Source of the DNA: Gymnogyps californianus
Lineage: Eukaryota; Chordata; Aves; Accipitriformes; Cathartidae
DNA length: 64,000 nt
Direction of reading: 5' to 3'
Assembly (NCBI RefSeq): GCF_018139145.2
Contig: NC_059471.1
Location: 211,315,494-211,379,493 of the forward strand
The position numbers were made by a program, and so were the translations under genes. The first letter of the stretch is position 1, and every line of letters begins with the position of its first letter. The notes under the pieces were generated by a model, which was given only the letters and a program-made list of their open reading frames with translations, ran no database searches and was not told the origin of the DNA. Positions 1 to 11,200 of this stretch are shown here, piece after piece.

Positions 1-424
1 CTTACATGGGATCATACTCCATGAATAGTTCTGCTGAAGACAGGAAGATAGCTTCCAGAGCAAAGCATTTTGTGGTGTAACGGTGTTGGAGCTTGGCTCC
101 CCAATAGACCACATTCACAGGCGGATGCCAGCGACTGTTCACTGCTGCTGTTCTCTACATGCCACACATGCACGCTTGAAAACAAGGAGTTAGGTGACAA
201 TCTGCAGTGCAGAGGCCCTCAGTGATGAAAGACTGTAAGTGGTAATTGAGTACAGTGAGCAGTTAGCTCCTGGCAGTTATTTAAGTGACCTTCCTCCTCT
301 GAAGGAGCTTTGGATTTGAGCTCCATGCAGATGAGAGTAATGAAACTCTTCAACCCAAAAACTCGGTGGCAATTAAATGTATTATTCAGTACGCACAACT
401 GTGTACGTGTGCAACATAAATGTG

Positions 425-452
425 TAACCTGGTATGCATACATACCAGGTTA
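425..452. repeat. Perfect inverted repeat, 12-bp arms, 4-nt spacer
   Basis: The arms TAACCTGGTATG (425-436) and CATACCAGGTTA (441-452) are exact reverse complements separated by CATA. The pairing stops at both flanks (G424 against T453). As RNA or single-stranded DNA it would form a tight hairpin. The stem is too short for a microRNA precursor, and no longer mobile element with such ends was seen around it. Confidence 0.9.
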
Positions 453-2374
453 TGGTATTATGCACATATGCTTTTTGTACTGATTATATCAACCAGTTTC
501 TCAAGCTAAAATGCAGTGAGAATGAAAAGAGCAAGTCTTTTCAAAATAAGAAGTACCTTGAAGTGAATTATTGTTCTGTGCACCATGGCTTCTCAACCCT
601 TCGTTGTACATGTTAGGCAAACCCAGACATTTCTGTTGAATAAACATAGAGGTAGACAGTAAATCCATTGTCAACAAATCGGTCTCAATGGGAACCGATG
701 TGTAATGCCATCAGCTGCTGGTGGCTGCTACTTTGGTGATACAAATGCAGCTGGACAGGTTCAGGATAGGATGTCAGACTTAGTGTGGCTTTTCCTTGCT
801 CTGACAGTGTTTTGTACCATGGCCTACATGGTTAAATGCTCATTTTGTACTTTGGCTAGGAATGGGTGAGCATGTCTAGTTTCAATCCCCATGCATACTG
901 TGGCCTTCAGTTAATTTCAGCCTTCCTGAGTCCTGTTAGAAGAAACATAACAGCACTTCAGGACAAAAAAATAGGAAACCAGACAGATTTCAAGAAGGGG
1001 GATGCAGCGGGAAATGTGGATGCCTCTCATTTTTGGGTGCCCAGGCTGAGAATCTTTCAATGATGGGGCTTATTTTCTGACAGCCTGGAGCATCTGTCTT
1101 CTAAAAAACAAGCCTTGTTAAAGTACATATCTGTGCTGAACAACAGGGCGTGATGCAGGGATCCTGCACTAGCGCTGGGCGACTGCATCCCAGCAGCAGA
1201 AATGACAGAAGGAGACCTCATCGTGCTGTGTGCCCAGCTACGCAGCCTGTTGAGAACAAGACCAGTTAGCCCATACACCCAGCCCGTTAACATGGCCATC
1301 CTCACCCCTGATCCCGGGCAGTATCACTGCACAGCACTGTCCCAGGCTGGGCAGACTTGCCCTCAGCCCATGTACTGCAATAGACACATATGAAATGACT
1401 AGTTGGGCTTGAAAATCTGCATTATGTCACCCCTTTCCAGTAGCCACGCTGCTAGTAAGTATGTGCCCCTAATACACAGTTCAGGCTGCCCTTTACCTAG
1501 AGAAAAAAAATAGAGAAAAAACTTATTTAAAAAATTTATCTAGAGAAAAAACTGACTAAAAGTTAAAATATCTTGGAGAGAAACACACAGGTGTCTAGAG
1601 CAGGGGATAAAAAAGGGTTTGATCCTTTTTGTACACCAAAAGATGTCCAGGATGAGTTTGAAAAGTCCCCAACTCCACACGTATCACTTGTACCTAGTTG
1701 AGACTTGGTACTCTTGCAAAACAGATGCAAAGGCTGCTTAAACTGAACGCCTGACTTCCATATGGCAAAATTTGACGCGAGATAGCTTCTCTATAAATGT
1801 CTGATCCTGAACCCACTGGAGCGATGAGTAGAGCTCACCAGTAATTTTGAATTCCTTAGACAGTGCAAAGCAGCGTGCTGTGCTGAGGTGAGGTGAGGTG
1901 AACACACACGATGTCCCAGCTGGTCTCCAGGGCAGCCCGGAGCTGCCTGGGCTTGAAGGTCCCTGAGCTGCCCATCCTTTTCTGCATCTACGTAAGCCAG
2001 GGCAGCTGTACAGAAATTCAAATTGAACCCAGGTGATTCAAAGCCTCCTGAAACTGCTACTTTCCCTTTTATTTATTTTTCTCAAAAAGATGGAGTGGGG
2101 GAGCTACAAATCTGGTTAAATTGCTAAATAGATGTCGTTGCTTACTTTCCAAAGGGGCTTCTCAGTTGCCCAAAGCACACGCGTTGCTAAGGGGTAACGG
2201 GCAGACGCTTGTGAAAGCTGAGTGTGCTGACAGTGTACATTGTTAAGGCTTGTGGCAACCCTAGAAGTTAATTTAATGTTTTTCCTAAAACCAAGCCTTT
2301 TTTTTCCTTTTTTTTTTTTTCATTTTCAGTGGAATGAAGAATTATTCTTGAAGATTAGCATGAGCTGGCTAATA

Positions 2375-2480
2375 GACACTGGAATAGAGCTCAGGACATC
2401 TGAGTTCCATTTTCAGCTTTATTTGCTGCAAGATTCTCCCCAAAATCACTTCAATTCTCTCTCCCCTTGCTTGTCTAGAC
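2375..2480 (+). repeat. MIR-type SINE fragment
   Basis: The order of segments follows the MIR core: an 'AGCTCAGGACATCTGAGTTC' block, a 'TTTTCAGCTTTATTTGCTG' block, then 'AAATCACTTCAATTCTCTC'. These match the MIR blocks for 'caggagacctgggttc', 'cagctctgccac' and 'aagtcacttaacctctc'. It is heavily diverged, as expected for an old amniote SINE. Boundaries are approximate. Confidence 0.55.
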
Positions 2481-2514
2481 AGCAGAGTGCTGAAGGCAAG
2501 GGCTGCCTCTCCCT

Positions 2515-2635
2515 CTGGGTGAAATCTGGTCTGACTGAAATCAATAGCAAAACACTCACAGGATGCAGCCCTAGCATCACTGAAGGCAACAGCAAAATTC
2601 CCACCGACTTCAGTGGGGCCTGAATTTTACCCTAT
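2515..2635. repeat. Old 'TGACTTCAGTGGG'-type amniote repeat
   Basis: The segment begins with GGTGAAATCTGG and an ACTGAAATCAATAGCAAAAC block. It ends with CCACCGACTTCAGTGGGGCC and GAATTTTACCC. The two halves are partly reverse-complementary, a hallmark of a repeat widely seen in bird and reptile introns whose idealised core has 'actgaagtcaatgg' facing 'ccattgacttcagt'. I do not assign a database family name. Similar decayed copies appear at about 26385-26450, 35310-35400, 50965-51062 and perhaps 53715-53785. Confidence 0.5.
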
Positions 2636-2699
2636 GTATTTCCACAGTGCCTAATTTAACGGGGCCTTTATCTCAGCTGGGGAGTGAGGTGCCCCAGTA

Positions 2700-3020
2700 A
2701 TGCAAATAATGGTATTTATAAAATACCTCTCACGCACACACAGCACTCTACAATGTGGGGAACGTGACAAAGAACAGAGTCCCTGCCCAGGAAAGCTTCC
2801 AGCAGCAAGGCACGAATGGATAAATTATAGGAGAAAATAATAGCGACAGGTACCATCTAGGCAAAATAAAAGCAGCATGTGGTAATTGGAGCTGGAACGC
2901 TTCACAGAGCAGCTGTGTTTCAGGAGCTCTCTGAAGGACGAAAAACGAAGGCTGGACGAACCTAGAGAGGCTATTGCAGGCATGTGGGTGGTAAATAAAC
3001 TGTCTGAGGCTGTAGAGTCA
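2700..3020. repeat. Decayed ancient interspersed repeat, family not identified
   Basis: Blocks such as 'CAGCACTCTACAATG', 'AGTCCCTGCCCAGGAAAGCTT', 'GTTTCAGGAGCTCTCTGAAG' and 'AGAGAGGCTATTGCAGGCATG' occur in the order seen in a diffuse amniote repeat. That repeat has 'tccctgccccgaagagctta', then 'ttgaggagggatttgaa', then 'ggcattccaggcatggg'. The open frame across 2886-3143 is best explained as chance sequence in this repeat. Confidence 0.4.
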
Positions 3021-3421
3021 AGTTTAGCCTTGAGTGAAATATTGCAGGTGTTGTGGAAACTCTTAACAATAAGGATTTCTAATGAAAATCTTGACAGACT
3101 TTTAATGATACGACTGCTCCAGGGGGTTGTAATAAAAAGGTGAAGCTCATAACATTTTGGGCTGTCCTGCCTGCTCGGTGCTGCCAGCTTTCACCTTGAC
3201 AGATTGAACTTTAGCAGTTCGATTCCCAGACTGAAATGTTGCCAGGATGATATCGCCTCCGCTCCTCAAACATTTATTGTGTGTTTTTCAAATACCATGC
3301 AATAGCCGAGGGCAAATAGCATGTGCTTCAGTTCATCTTTTGTAACACCTCAGACCTCATTGCCATGAGTAGCAAGAAACCTCTTTGGTGCCAGGCTCAA
3401 AACTGTCTCTTCTCTTGCCAG

Positions 3422-3514
3422 GGGACACTTGAACTGGCTTCAGCTGGACCGCCGGGTGCTGGAACATGACTTCCCAAAAAAGTCAGGACCGGTTGTTTTG
3501 TACTTTTGTGTCAG
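3422..3514 (+). CDS. FRMD4A: FRMD4A window exon 1: end of FERM F1 lobe
   Basis: This 93-nt exon starts with one base that completes a split codon. It then encodes 30 residues beginning GHLNWLQLDRRVLEHDFPKK and ending GPVVLYFCV, plus two bases (AG) of a split Arg codon. The acceptor is CTCTTGCCAG and the donor is GTAAGT, a strong consensus site. The segment is the last part of the ubiquitin-like F1 lobe of the FERM domain, about residues 70-100 of the recalled human protein. LQLDRRVLEHD and the hydrophobic VVLYFCV strand are family hallmarks. The match to FRMD4A is essentially complete; recalled FRMD4B reads differently around the DHR and PGP positions. The exon is in frame with the next through a shared AG|G Arg codon. 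Confidence 0.95.
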
Positions 3515-4867
3515 GTAAGTGCGCGATGGCAAGCCCTTCCCATGGGATACAGCTAGTACGGACAACCCGTTCCCTAGAGGCCAGGAAATGAGGCTGTCGG
3601 TTTCTCACGTTGTAGAAACACCTGTGGACAAACACACACTTTTACAGAGGTTTCTTTTGAGCTCTTTGGCTTTGAAAACTCATCTCACACAAGTGTAAAT
3701 AAGTAGTAGCCACACTAACACCCATAGCTGCCCACAGGGAAACCTTGTACGAGGGCAAGATCAGATGTTATGTCTTTACATTTTTATTTGTGGGTTTTGA
3801 ACTCCTGGAAAGTCCAAGCTGGGTAGGGCTGCAGAACAAAGACCTCTTTCTGCCAGGATAACCAACCTGAGCCAGCTACCTGGAGGGAAAACCCTCGCTT
3901 CCTCGCCGGCAAGCCATCCGTTTCCTCCGGATTGTGCCCAGGGTGTGCGTTATGTCAGGGACCAAATTAATCCCGGTATAGCTCTGTCGTATTTGCCTTC
4001 TGGACTCAATCACGTAATGGTATAATGAATTACCTGCAAATAGCAAATGATGGCATTTTGTGGCAGCCAGTTGGCTTCTGCATGGGCATAGAACATATTC
4101 ATAGACTGGACCGGACCAGACTAGAAAGGTTTTAATGAAGATTATGGCAGTTTGGGAGAATTTCTCTTCATCTGGGAATTTTGTAAGGAACTGTTAGTTT
4201 TTGGAAGCTGCGAGAAGCTGCCAGTGCTCTTGTGTACACAGTGTCTTTGCCTCCAACGGAGATATTTTCTGAGAAGACAAATTTGCTCTTGCAGCTTTAA
4301 AACACCCAGAGAGAGGCTGGGGGTTGGGATGGCATATGTACAAAATTAAGTTGAGGGTTTTGACTTACTTTTAATGGATAGCTCATGTCTAGAACTAGCC
4401 AGTGCAGTGTTACTGTGTCTTTTTCTGTTAGCCTTTCCACTCCAGTGTTATATTACATCTGACATCACTCTCATTCATTCCATCGTACCCACAAAAACTG
4501 AAGACCTACTTTTGAGTTTCTTCCCCTGAGTGAAGCTTTTTTTTCCCCACATAGTGATTGTCATTCATTTAACTTCAATTAGAAGGGAGGCTTCTCAAGA
4601 GAAGAGACTCTTTGTTCTGTTATGTCCCCATATTTAGTGGTGGATATATCTTATGACAAATCAAGGCTGTGTAAAGCCCCATGACTCCAGAACTAGCCTG
4701 CTGTCTCCCAAGAGAAGAGCTTAGTCTACATTTTGGGTGCTTCAAACCATAAGGGTAGATCCAGAGCTGAACATTTCCAGTGTACACGATCCAGATCCAC
4801 CTGTGCTTAGAACTACACAAAACTGTTGGTGCTCTTCTGCAAAAGTGTTAGACTTCTAGGCAAATTT

Positions 4868-4890
4868 TAAAAACAAACAAACAAACAAGC
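4868..4890. repeat. Short (AAAC)n simple repeat
   Basis: AAACAAAC is repeated about five times within the intron. It is a common microsatellite type with no sign of function. Confidence 0.85.
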
Positions 4891-5255
4891 AACCTAACTC
4901 ATTAAGAACACAGCAGCTCTGTTATCAAGCATCTTGCCTAGGGGCCAAATTGAGGAGTCTGTGCTAGGACAGGGAATCCACGGAAAGCAGGGAAAGCTCT
5001 GACTGAGCAAGAGCTAAGTGCAGATTTTAGGAGCGGAACTGCTAAATGTGTGGAAGCCGGTGCTACTCAGCCGCTCTCATATTCATTTCAAAGACCACTC
5101 AACGAGCATAAATATTGCCATCTGTATTGTTTCATGAAAGTTGGCAGCACAGTGGAGACAAGTCATTCTAGCAGGATCTTAGCCAAGAGACATCTTAGGA
5201 CTATGGATCCATACAACAGTTAGTAAATGAGTGACCTCTCCTGTTCCGGAATCGC

Positions 5256-5281
5256 AATCCATAGGGGAAATCCATAGGGGA
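5256..5281. repeat. Exact 13-bp tandem duplication
   Basis: AATCCATAGGGGA occurs twice with no spacer (5256-5268 and 5269-5281). It is probably a replication-slippage event or a small target duplication. No inserted element lies between the copies. Confidence 0.9.
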
Positions 5282-8200
5282 AAAGTCAGCATTCGGTGTC
5301 TGAGAAGTCAGTGTTGAAAACCAGACTGACTATGGGCTTATACTCTTATTTGTGGTAGTAATGAGTGGATTGTCACACTGAGTTACAATTTGAATTGGAC
5401 TGGAAGGCCAGATGCCTCAAGAGTTAGGAATGGGCATTAACTTACCATGGCTTTTCTACTGTTTGTTTCCCCTGTGGATGCCAGACGCTGGCAAGAAGTT
5501 GAAAAAGTTTCCCAGCACGTAAAGAGTTCCCACGTCTGTCCCCAAATCTGATCTGAGCAGAAGGCAATTGGAGAAGAAATCGACTCCAGCCAGCTGGCTG
5601 AAGTTGGAAAGGCCCCACGTATCTGCTACCCAGCGGCTTCAGTTCTGGCTTAGGAACTAAAGCAAGGGCTGAAGGAAACGTTGTGAAGAGACCCACCCAT
5701 AGATGAGGTTTTATTTTGATAATCTGGGGGTGCACAGCGGCTTGCAGAGCCATCCATATCCATACCATAAACAGAATGCACCCTCTCCCTTGCTGCCATG
5801 AGGTGGAAAGCAGAGATAATTAATGCTGTACCATACCTAATTACAAATGTGTTAATTTTTAAGGGACTGGGAGCCCATGACACCTACTATATCATTGGTA
5901 AAGGCTTGCCTGTGTTTGCAGATACGTTTCTTGCATTACTTCTCCCAAGCATTGCAGCTGAGAAAGCTTAGGTTGGTGCTGGGGGTCCTAATTGGGGAGA
6001 TAGTGATACAAGTAACTGGATGTGCCAGATGTTGATTATAGAGAAATCTGTTTACTATATCAGGATTTAGTAATCATGTCGGTTTTTCCCTCTAGTCGAA
6101 GTAAATGTACAATTCAACCACACTGGGTAACTACTGAAGACATGAAGCTTCAGGCAAGAACAGTAAATGGTAGTCTGTGAAGAGGAGAAGCTACAGAGAA
6201 ACCATTTTCACCTTTTATGTGACCATCAAATTGTTTTTACCCTTAACATGCCTGCAGCAATGTTGATGGGCAGCATGCCTACCACAGATGCCGTAGTTTT
6301 TAGATTGCTCTAAAAGTACATTTAAAGGAAGCATGCCTTTTTAAGCAAAGGCTTCTTGGAAGAACCATGCTGAAAATAGGAAGTTTCACAAGCTTTGCAG
6401 CGTGAAATTCTCCTCCCTTATTTAACTCTCTGCAACACTGTTGAAGCTTCATCTTTTGACACACATTTCCCTGGGGTTTGACATTGTTGAACATTGATGT
6501 CCAGTGTCTTTACTCTCTTCCGTAATCAAAGATCAAAAATTTCACAGCACTGTGACAAAGAAGGAGGTTTTCATAAGGATGTTCTTAGCATTAGTTTGGA
6601 ATAAATTACTTCTGCCTTTATACACTTGCACAGCTAACTGAAGCCTCTCTGTCCTCAGGTTGTCATCTAGTGCTTCTCTGGAAGCTTTCCATTGAGAACA
6701 ACATAGGAATCTAGGAAGCAATCAGAACTGCTTGGGCAGCTGTGAACTGCCCCATGGCTATTCTTGTGCAATACTATTTTATGAGACTCTGCTAATATCT
6801 GTTTATATAGCTTTAAAGCCATACATCAAAGCAAGAGGGAGTGCTATGTGTCTTGCAGGGGAGGTGGGATGTCTGGCAACAGGATGGGAGTGATATTAGT
6901 CCTCATCTTAGAATTAGCTTCCCTGGGTGGCTTTCTAAAGCTCTGGTTGCCTGGTTGTTGGTGAAACTCATTCCCTGCCTCAGAGGGTTTATAGTGCAGG
7001 TAAACCATATCAGATGAGAGTCACAGCTAAAGTCTGGCAGAAGCAAAGGATGGGGATGAAGGAAGGAGGGATTGCTTGACTAGTTGATTTTACAGAGGTG
7101 TTTTGAGACCAGAAGAGGACAGCAAAACTGTACCTCACAACATGAGCTGCACCATAAAGGGCAGGAACCTAAGTGTGGAGACCCAGGCAGCAAGGAGGTT
7201 AGAGGAAAACAGAGCTAGCAGGGGTTCAAATAAAGGTTGTTATATTTTGGCAGGGAAGGAAGCATTTTGCTCTGACTCACACAGGCAGGAGAAGGAAGAC
7301 AAAGTTACTCCCTTTGTGTAAATCTTTGAGGTGAGAGAGGACCAGAGCACAGACACACTGTTTGTTCACAGAAAGCAAAGTTGGCCAGGCTTTGCAGTGA
7401 ATTCTCATCCTCAAACAATGGCCTTGTGGGATTAGCAATCCTTAGCTAGGGCACCACCAGCATGGGTCTGATCTCTTTATCTTCTGGATGTTTGTCATGC
7501 TGTTAATTTATATGAACAAGCTCAGCAAATAAAATTCACTTCACTGGTGGATCTTTTCCCAGGAATGAATATATGTGTTCTCAGGGTAGCTCCACCAGCT
7601 AAACAGTGACAACTCACTGCAGAAGTCGTCACGCTAAATCAGAACATCTCTCACGTGGAAAGGCTTTTCTTTCAGAAAGGCATGGAAAAAAAAGTGAAAT
7701 AAATCCTCAATACTCAAATACACTGTGGAGCAGAGTTTGTATCTATGGCCCGGCAGTATTCCCACAAAGGAATGCCTGTGTCCAGCAACGTCTGGCATGT
7801 GTTCATACGTACTGGCTGGACTGAAGTCAGCATGGGAGCCATGGGGGCTCAGGACTCTCAATATTGAGACCAGACGTTTTGCCAGGTTACCACAGTTACT
7901 ACAGAACAAACTGGCCTTAAATAAGAGACCAGTACTGAAACACAGAGTGCAAAGCTCATGCGCCTCGTTGCTTCCTTTAACTTGAAGGAACGTAGCTCTG
8001 TGTGCACTTGCAGTGGTCCAGGTCCGAGGCAGGTGGGACAGATGTCTGGGATGGGACTTGCCACACCAAACCTGAGGTGTTTACCTGGTAGACGGCTCTA
8101 TGTCAGGGTTAATTAGCACAGCCTCCCTGTATAACCACTGGAAAGAAATAGGCACTTTTCAGGAACAATTCATCCAACTTATTTTAGATTACTGCTTTGG

Positions 8201-11200
8201 AATTCAATAAGTTGCAGTCTAAAATACCTATGTCTCTTCTCTGACCTCAGACCCCTGCTCAGATGTAGGCATCTACATTGTAGTTACCTCTTTTCACGTG
8301 ACGAATCCCCTCTGTGTGCATCAAGGGCAGCCTATAAATTCAGAATATTATTTCAAACAGGGTTGGCGCAGCCAGGGTTGAGGAGGCATTTCCCATCTAC
8401 AAGGCTTTGCCTGACTACCTGAATGGAATTGGACTAGATTTCAGCTGCTAATGAGGCCTTATGCTATATTATTTTTTCAGCCCTCCTTTATACCCAGTCT
8501 TCAAACCCATATTCCATTAGAAAAGGACTACTGTTAAAAAAAAAAAGCAGCAGGAGACCATTTGGAAACAGTTAACCCTGGAAGGAAGAGAGACAGTGGT
8601 TGCTAATATGGATTGTTCATAGGGCTAGATGGACCTTACAACTTGTTGCTGAAATGCATTGCTGCCTCCCACATTGGCCAGAAGACATGTATGGGGTGCA
8701 GATTCACTGGCATCCTGCTCCCAACTTCCCCGACTCACGTGGCGATCCCAGCACACCATGGTTGTATGTGCCATTCACTTCCACTCAGCTTCCCTTCTCT
8801 CCAAGAAATTAGATTAGGGGGTGGTGATGACAGCAGCCTGCTGCAGCAGGAAGAGCGGAATAGAACCACACTAAATTAACCAGAGCAGTTTATTTGTCTC
8901 GCATGTAATGGGCTGTGTTTCTCCATCCACAGTTTTCCCCACCAGAGAGGGGTATGTGGTGCTCCACCACTTTGCTCCAGGCAGGGAATGAGGAATTGCC
9001 AGCTCCTGTCTCTCCCCTCCGAGGAGCAAGAAGGAGCAGCCCTCTCCCTGTCCCATGGTGTGAGACAGGGGTTTACAGGAACTGGGAAGAGAGGCCCAAG
9101 GACATTATCAAATACATCAATTTTGCAGCCAAGGGAGAGGGACAGAAGTGGCAGAGTTTGATCTCACCCATGAATATGCTTCATCTCACCCGCTAGCACC
9201 CAGGAGAAGATGCTGGGGGAAAATCATACATACACAAACATACATACTCTGCTTCTCTGCTCTTCCCTGGTCAGCTGCAGACTCCTCTGCAAGGGGAGCT
9301 GCAAGGAGGGTAGTGCTGGACCCCACTTTGCCATGGAGCTTGATCATCCCAGGAGAGTTCAGGGGACTGCCCTGAGATGTTTCAGCACCTTGGGGTGCTC
9401 TGTCCTCAGCCTCGTGGCTAGCCGTCTCTTCTCTGAGCTTCTTCCAGCTCTGCTGTCTCCCTCACCCGCTCTCACTACCGGTACTGAGCCAGTAATTCCC
9501 CGCACCAAGCTCGCAGGCGACTTATGCTATGTATAAGGGGAGACAAAGAGCCATCTCCCGCTCACATTATATCTCTACAGCTCCATGTACTGCTGGGGTG
9601 GTGTAGAAACAATAGCAAAAAATCAGAATATTAAATCTGCAAAATCAACCCAGTACAACCAAGCTGCTTTCAGGGGTTCCTGTGAGCTGCTCTGTCTATA
9701 ACGTCCAGCAAAACTGCACCATAAGCCAGATCTCTTTGTACAGCATGTGTTTTCCTGGTCGGTGTGCATCAGCTGTGTGTACACTAAGTGGGAAGATCCC
9801 AAAAGCCAGCAGCCCTGCCAACCCCCTCCTCCCACCCAGCCGCGGTGCATAAATACAGTCGCTCAGACCTTGTTTGTGCTGGAAGACAAGGCTCCCTGCA
9901 GACAATTTATTGCAGCCTTCTCAGGGTGGCCCCCTGCTCTGTTCACCCGGGGGAAGGTGTAATAAATTGCCTGCGAGGAGGCTTTGCTCCTCAGAGTCTC
10001 TTTAGAGATATGAGAAACTTCTGTCCAGTCAGAAGATTTACTTGTGTGAAAACTGACCTTTGCTTGAGGAAGGGAACTAATGGGGCTCTGCTACTTAGCA
10101 CACAGCTCTGAGCTAAGCCATCCATTACACACACATCTTAATAGCAGTCTGGCTCTTGAGTCCCATAACATCATTTCTGTTTTCTGCTTAACTGGGAATA
10201 TATTTGTGTAAGTGAGCTGTGTTTAGAGAAGGGGATAAGTTGTTTTTCCTTTCCATTTAGCCACCGGAGGGGCAAGAAAAAGCAGCATTCTAAAAATTTG
10301 TTGTTTTGGGCCACATTTTGAATGTGTTGATGCTGGCAGCATTGTCTTGTCTAAATTTGGGAAGCATTTAGACAGTATGATAGGTACTATGCAGAAATGA
10401 TGGATGCTGTCAGTGTAGGATTTGTACCTAATTTGGATCAAGCAGCAATAGCTATGTCAATGCCTACACACAGATTCTCTGACTGGGTCAAAGTCATGCA
10501 GACATTGTTTCCATTTTCATTGCAATTTGTGCATTTCTACCTTACACCAGTGGGCGTGATTTGCTGTCATCAGTGAAGCAAGCAGAAAGGTCTGCTATGA
10601 GGGGTCCCGTCGTCGTGGCATTGAACAAAGGGGTAGAGCCAGTGAGTAAGTAAAGCCCATGCCAGCTTTCACAGCCAAATCATACTTTCGTGTGCTGCTG
10701 ACAACACGGTGGAATGGCTGGAGGGATTTCTGCTCCTAAAATGGTTCAAGATCCTCAGATGAAAGAAGTTCTACAAATACTGAGGGATGGTGTTACGCAA
10801 GACAGTGCACCCAGCGAGTCACCTCTAATAGCCAAGATGTCACTCTTGGTAAGGATCAAAGAGAAGGAAAGAGCTGGGCTGGTGCTCAGGAGACTGTGGG
10901 GAAATTCCCCTGGTGACTGAGGGAGAGGAGGGGAGGAAGGCAGTGTGCTGCTGCGATCCGGTCACTGCTCTCACCTCACACTTGGGACAGATAACCACAT
11001 CGCTCCAAGCAAAGAGGAGCTGCAACAGCCTTTTTGTACAAAGATGCACTTCTCTTGCAAGCTAAGCTTCGCGGGACATTTCAGGGGTGTGGCGATTTGC
11101 AGAATATATTGAGCTGGCTTGCTGCTTTTATGGCTTGGTCAGGCCTGGCTCCCCAGCTGGTGAGAGGGCAGAGGAGTCACTGTGCTGAGGTCAGTGCCTT

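Larger units (their letters stand above)
1..3421 (+). other. FRMD4A: Intron (3' part) upstream of first exon in window
   Basis: No exon was recognised here. The stretch holds a perfect inverted repeat at 425-452, A/T-rich low-complexity sequence at about 1500-1560, a short AGGTG repeat near 1886-1901, a poly-T run at about 2298-2320 and several decayed repeats between 2375 and 3020. It ends in a pyrimidine-rich acceptor (TCTCTTCTCTTGCCAG) at 3421. The intron is phase 2: the next exon starts with the third base of a split codon, consistent with the Thr that precedes Gly-His-Leu-Asn in the family. Confidence 0.8.

Noticed and set aside
1201..1393. Frame starting MTEGD, similar in its first residues to the recalled FRMD4A MTEGRRCQVHLL
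   Set aside because: Resemblance stops after four residues; nothing like RRCQVHLLDDRKLELLV follows.
2330..2518. Possible cassette exon behind a strong T-rich acceptor (AG at 2328-2329) with a weak donor at 2519
   Set aside because: The surrounding introns are phase 2; in that phase the segment reaches TGA after a few codons. The donor is poor and the body is largely MIR-like repeat.
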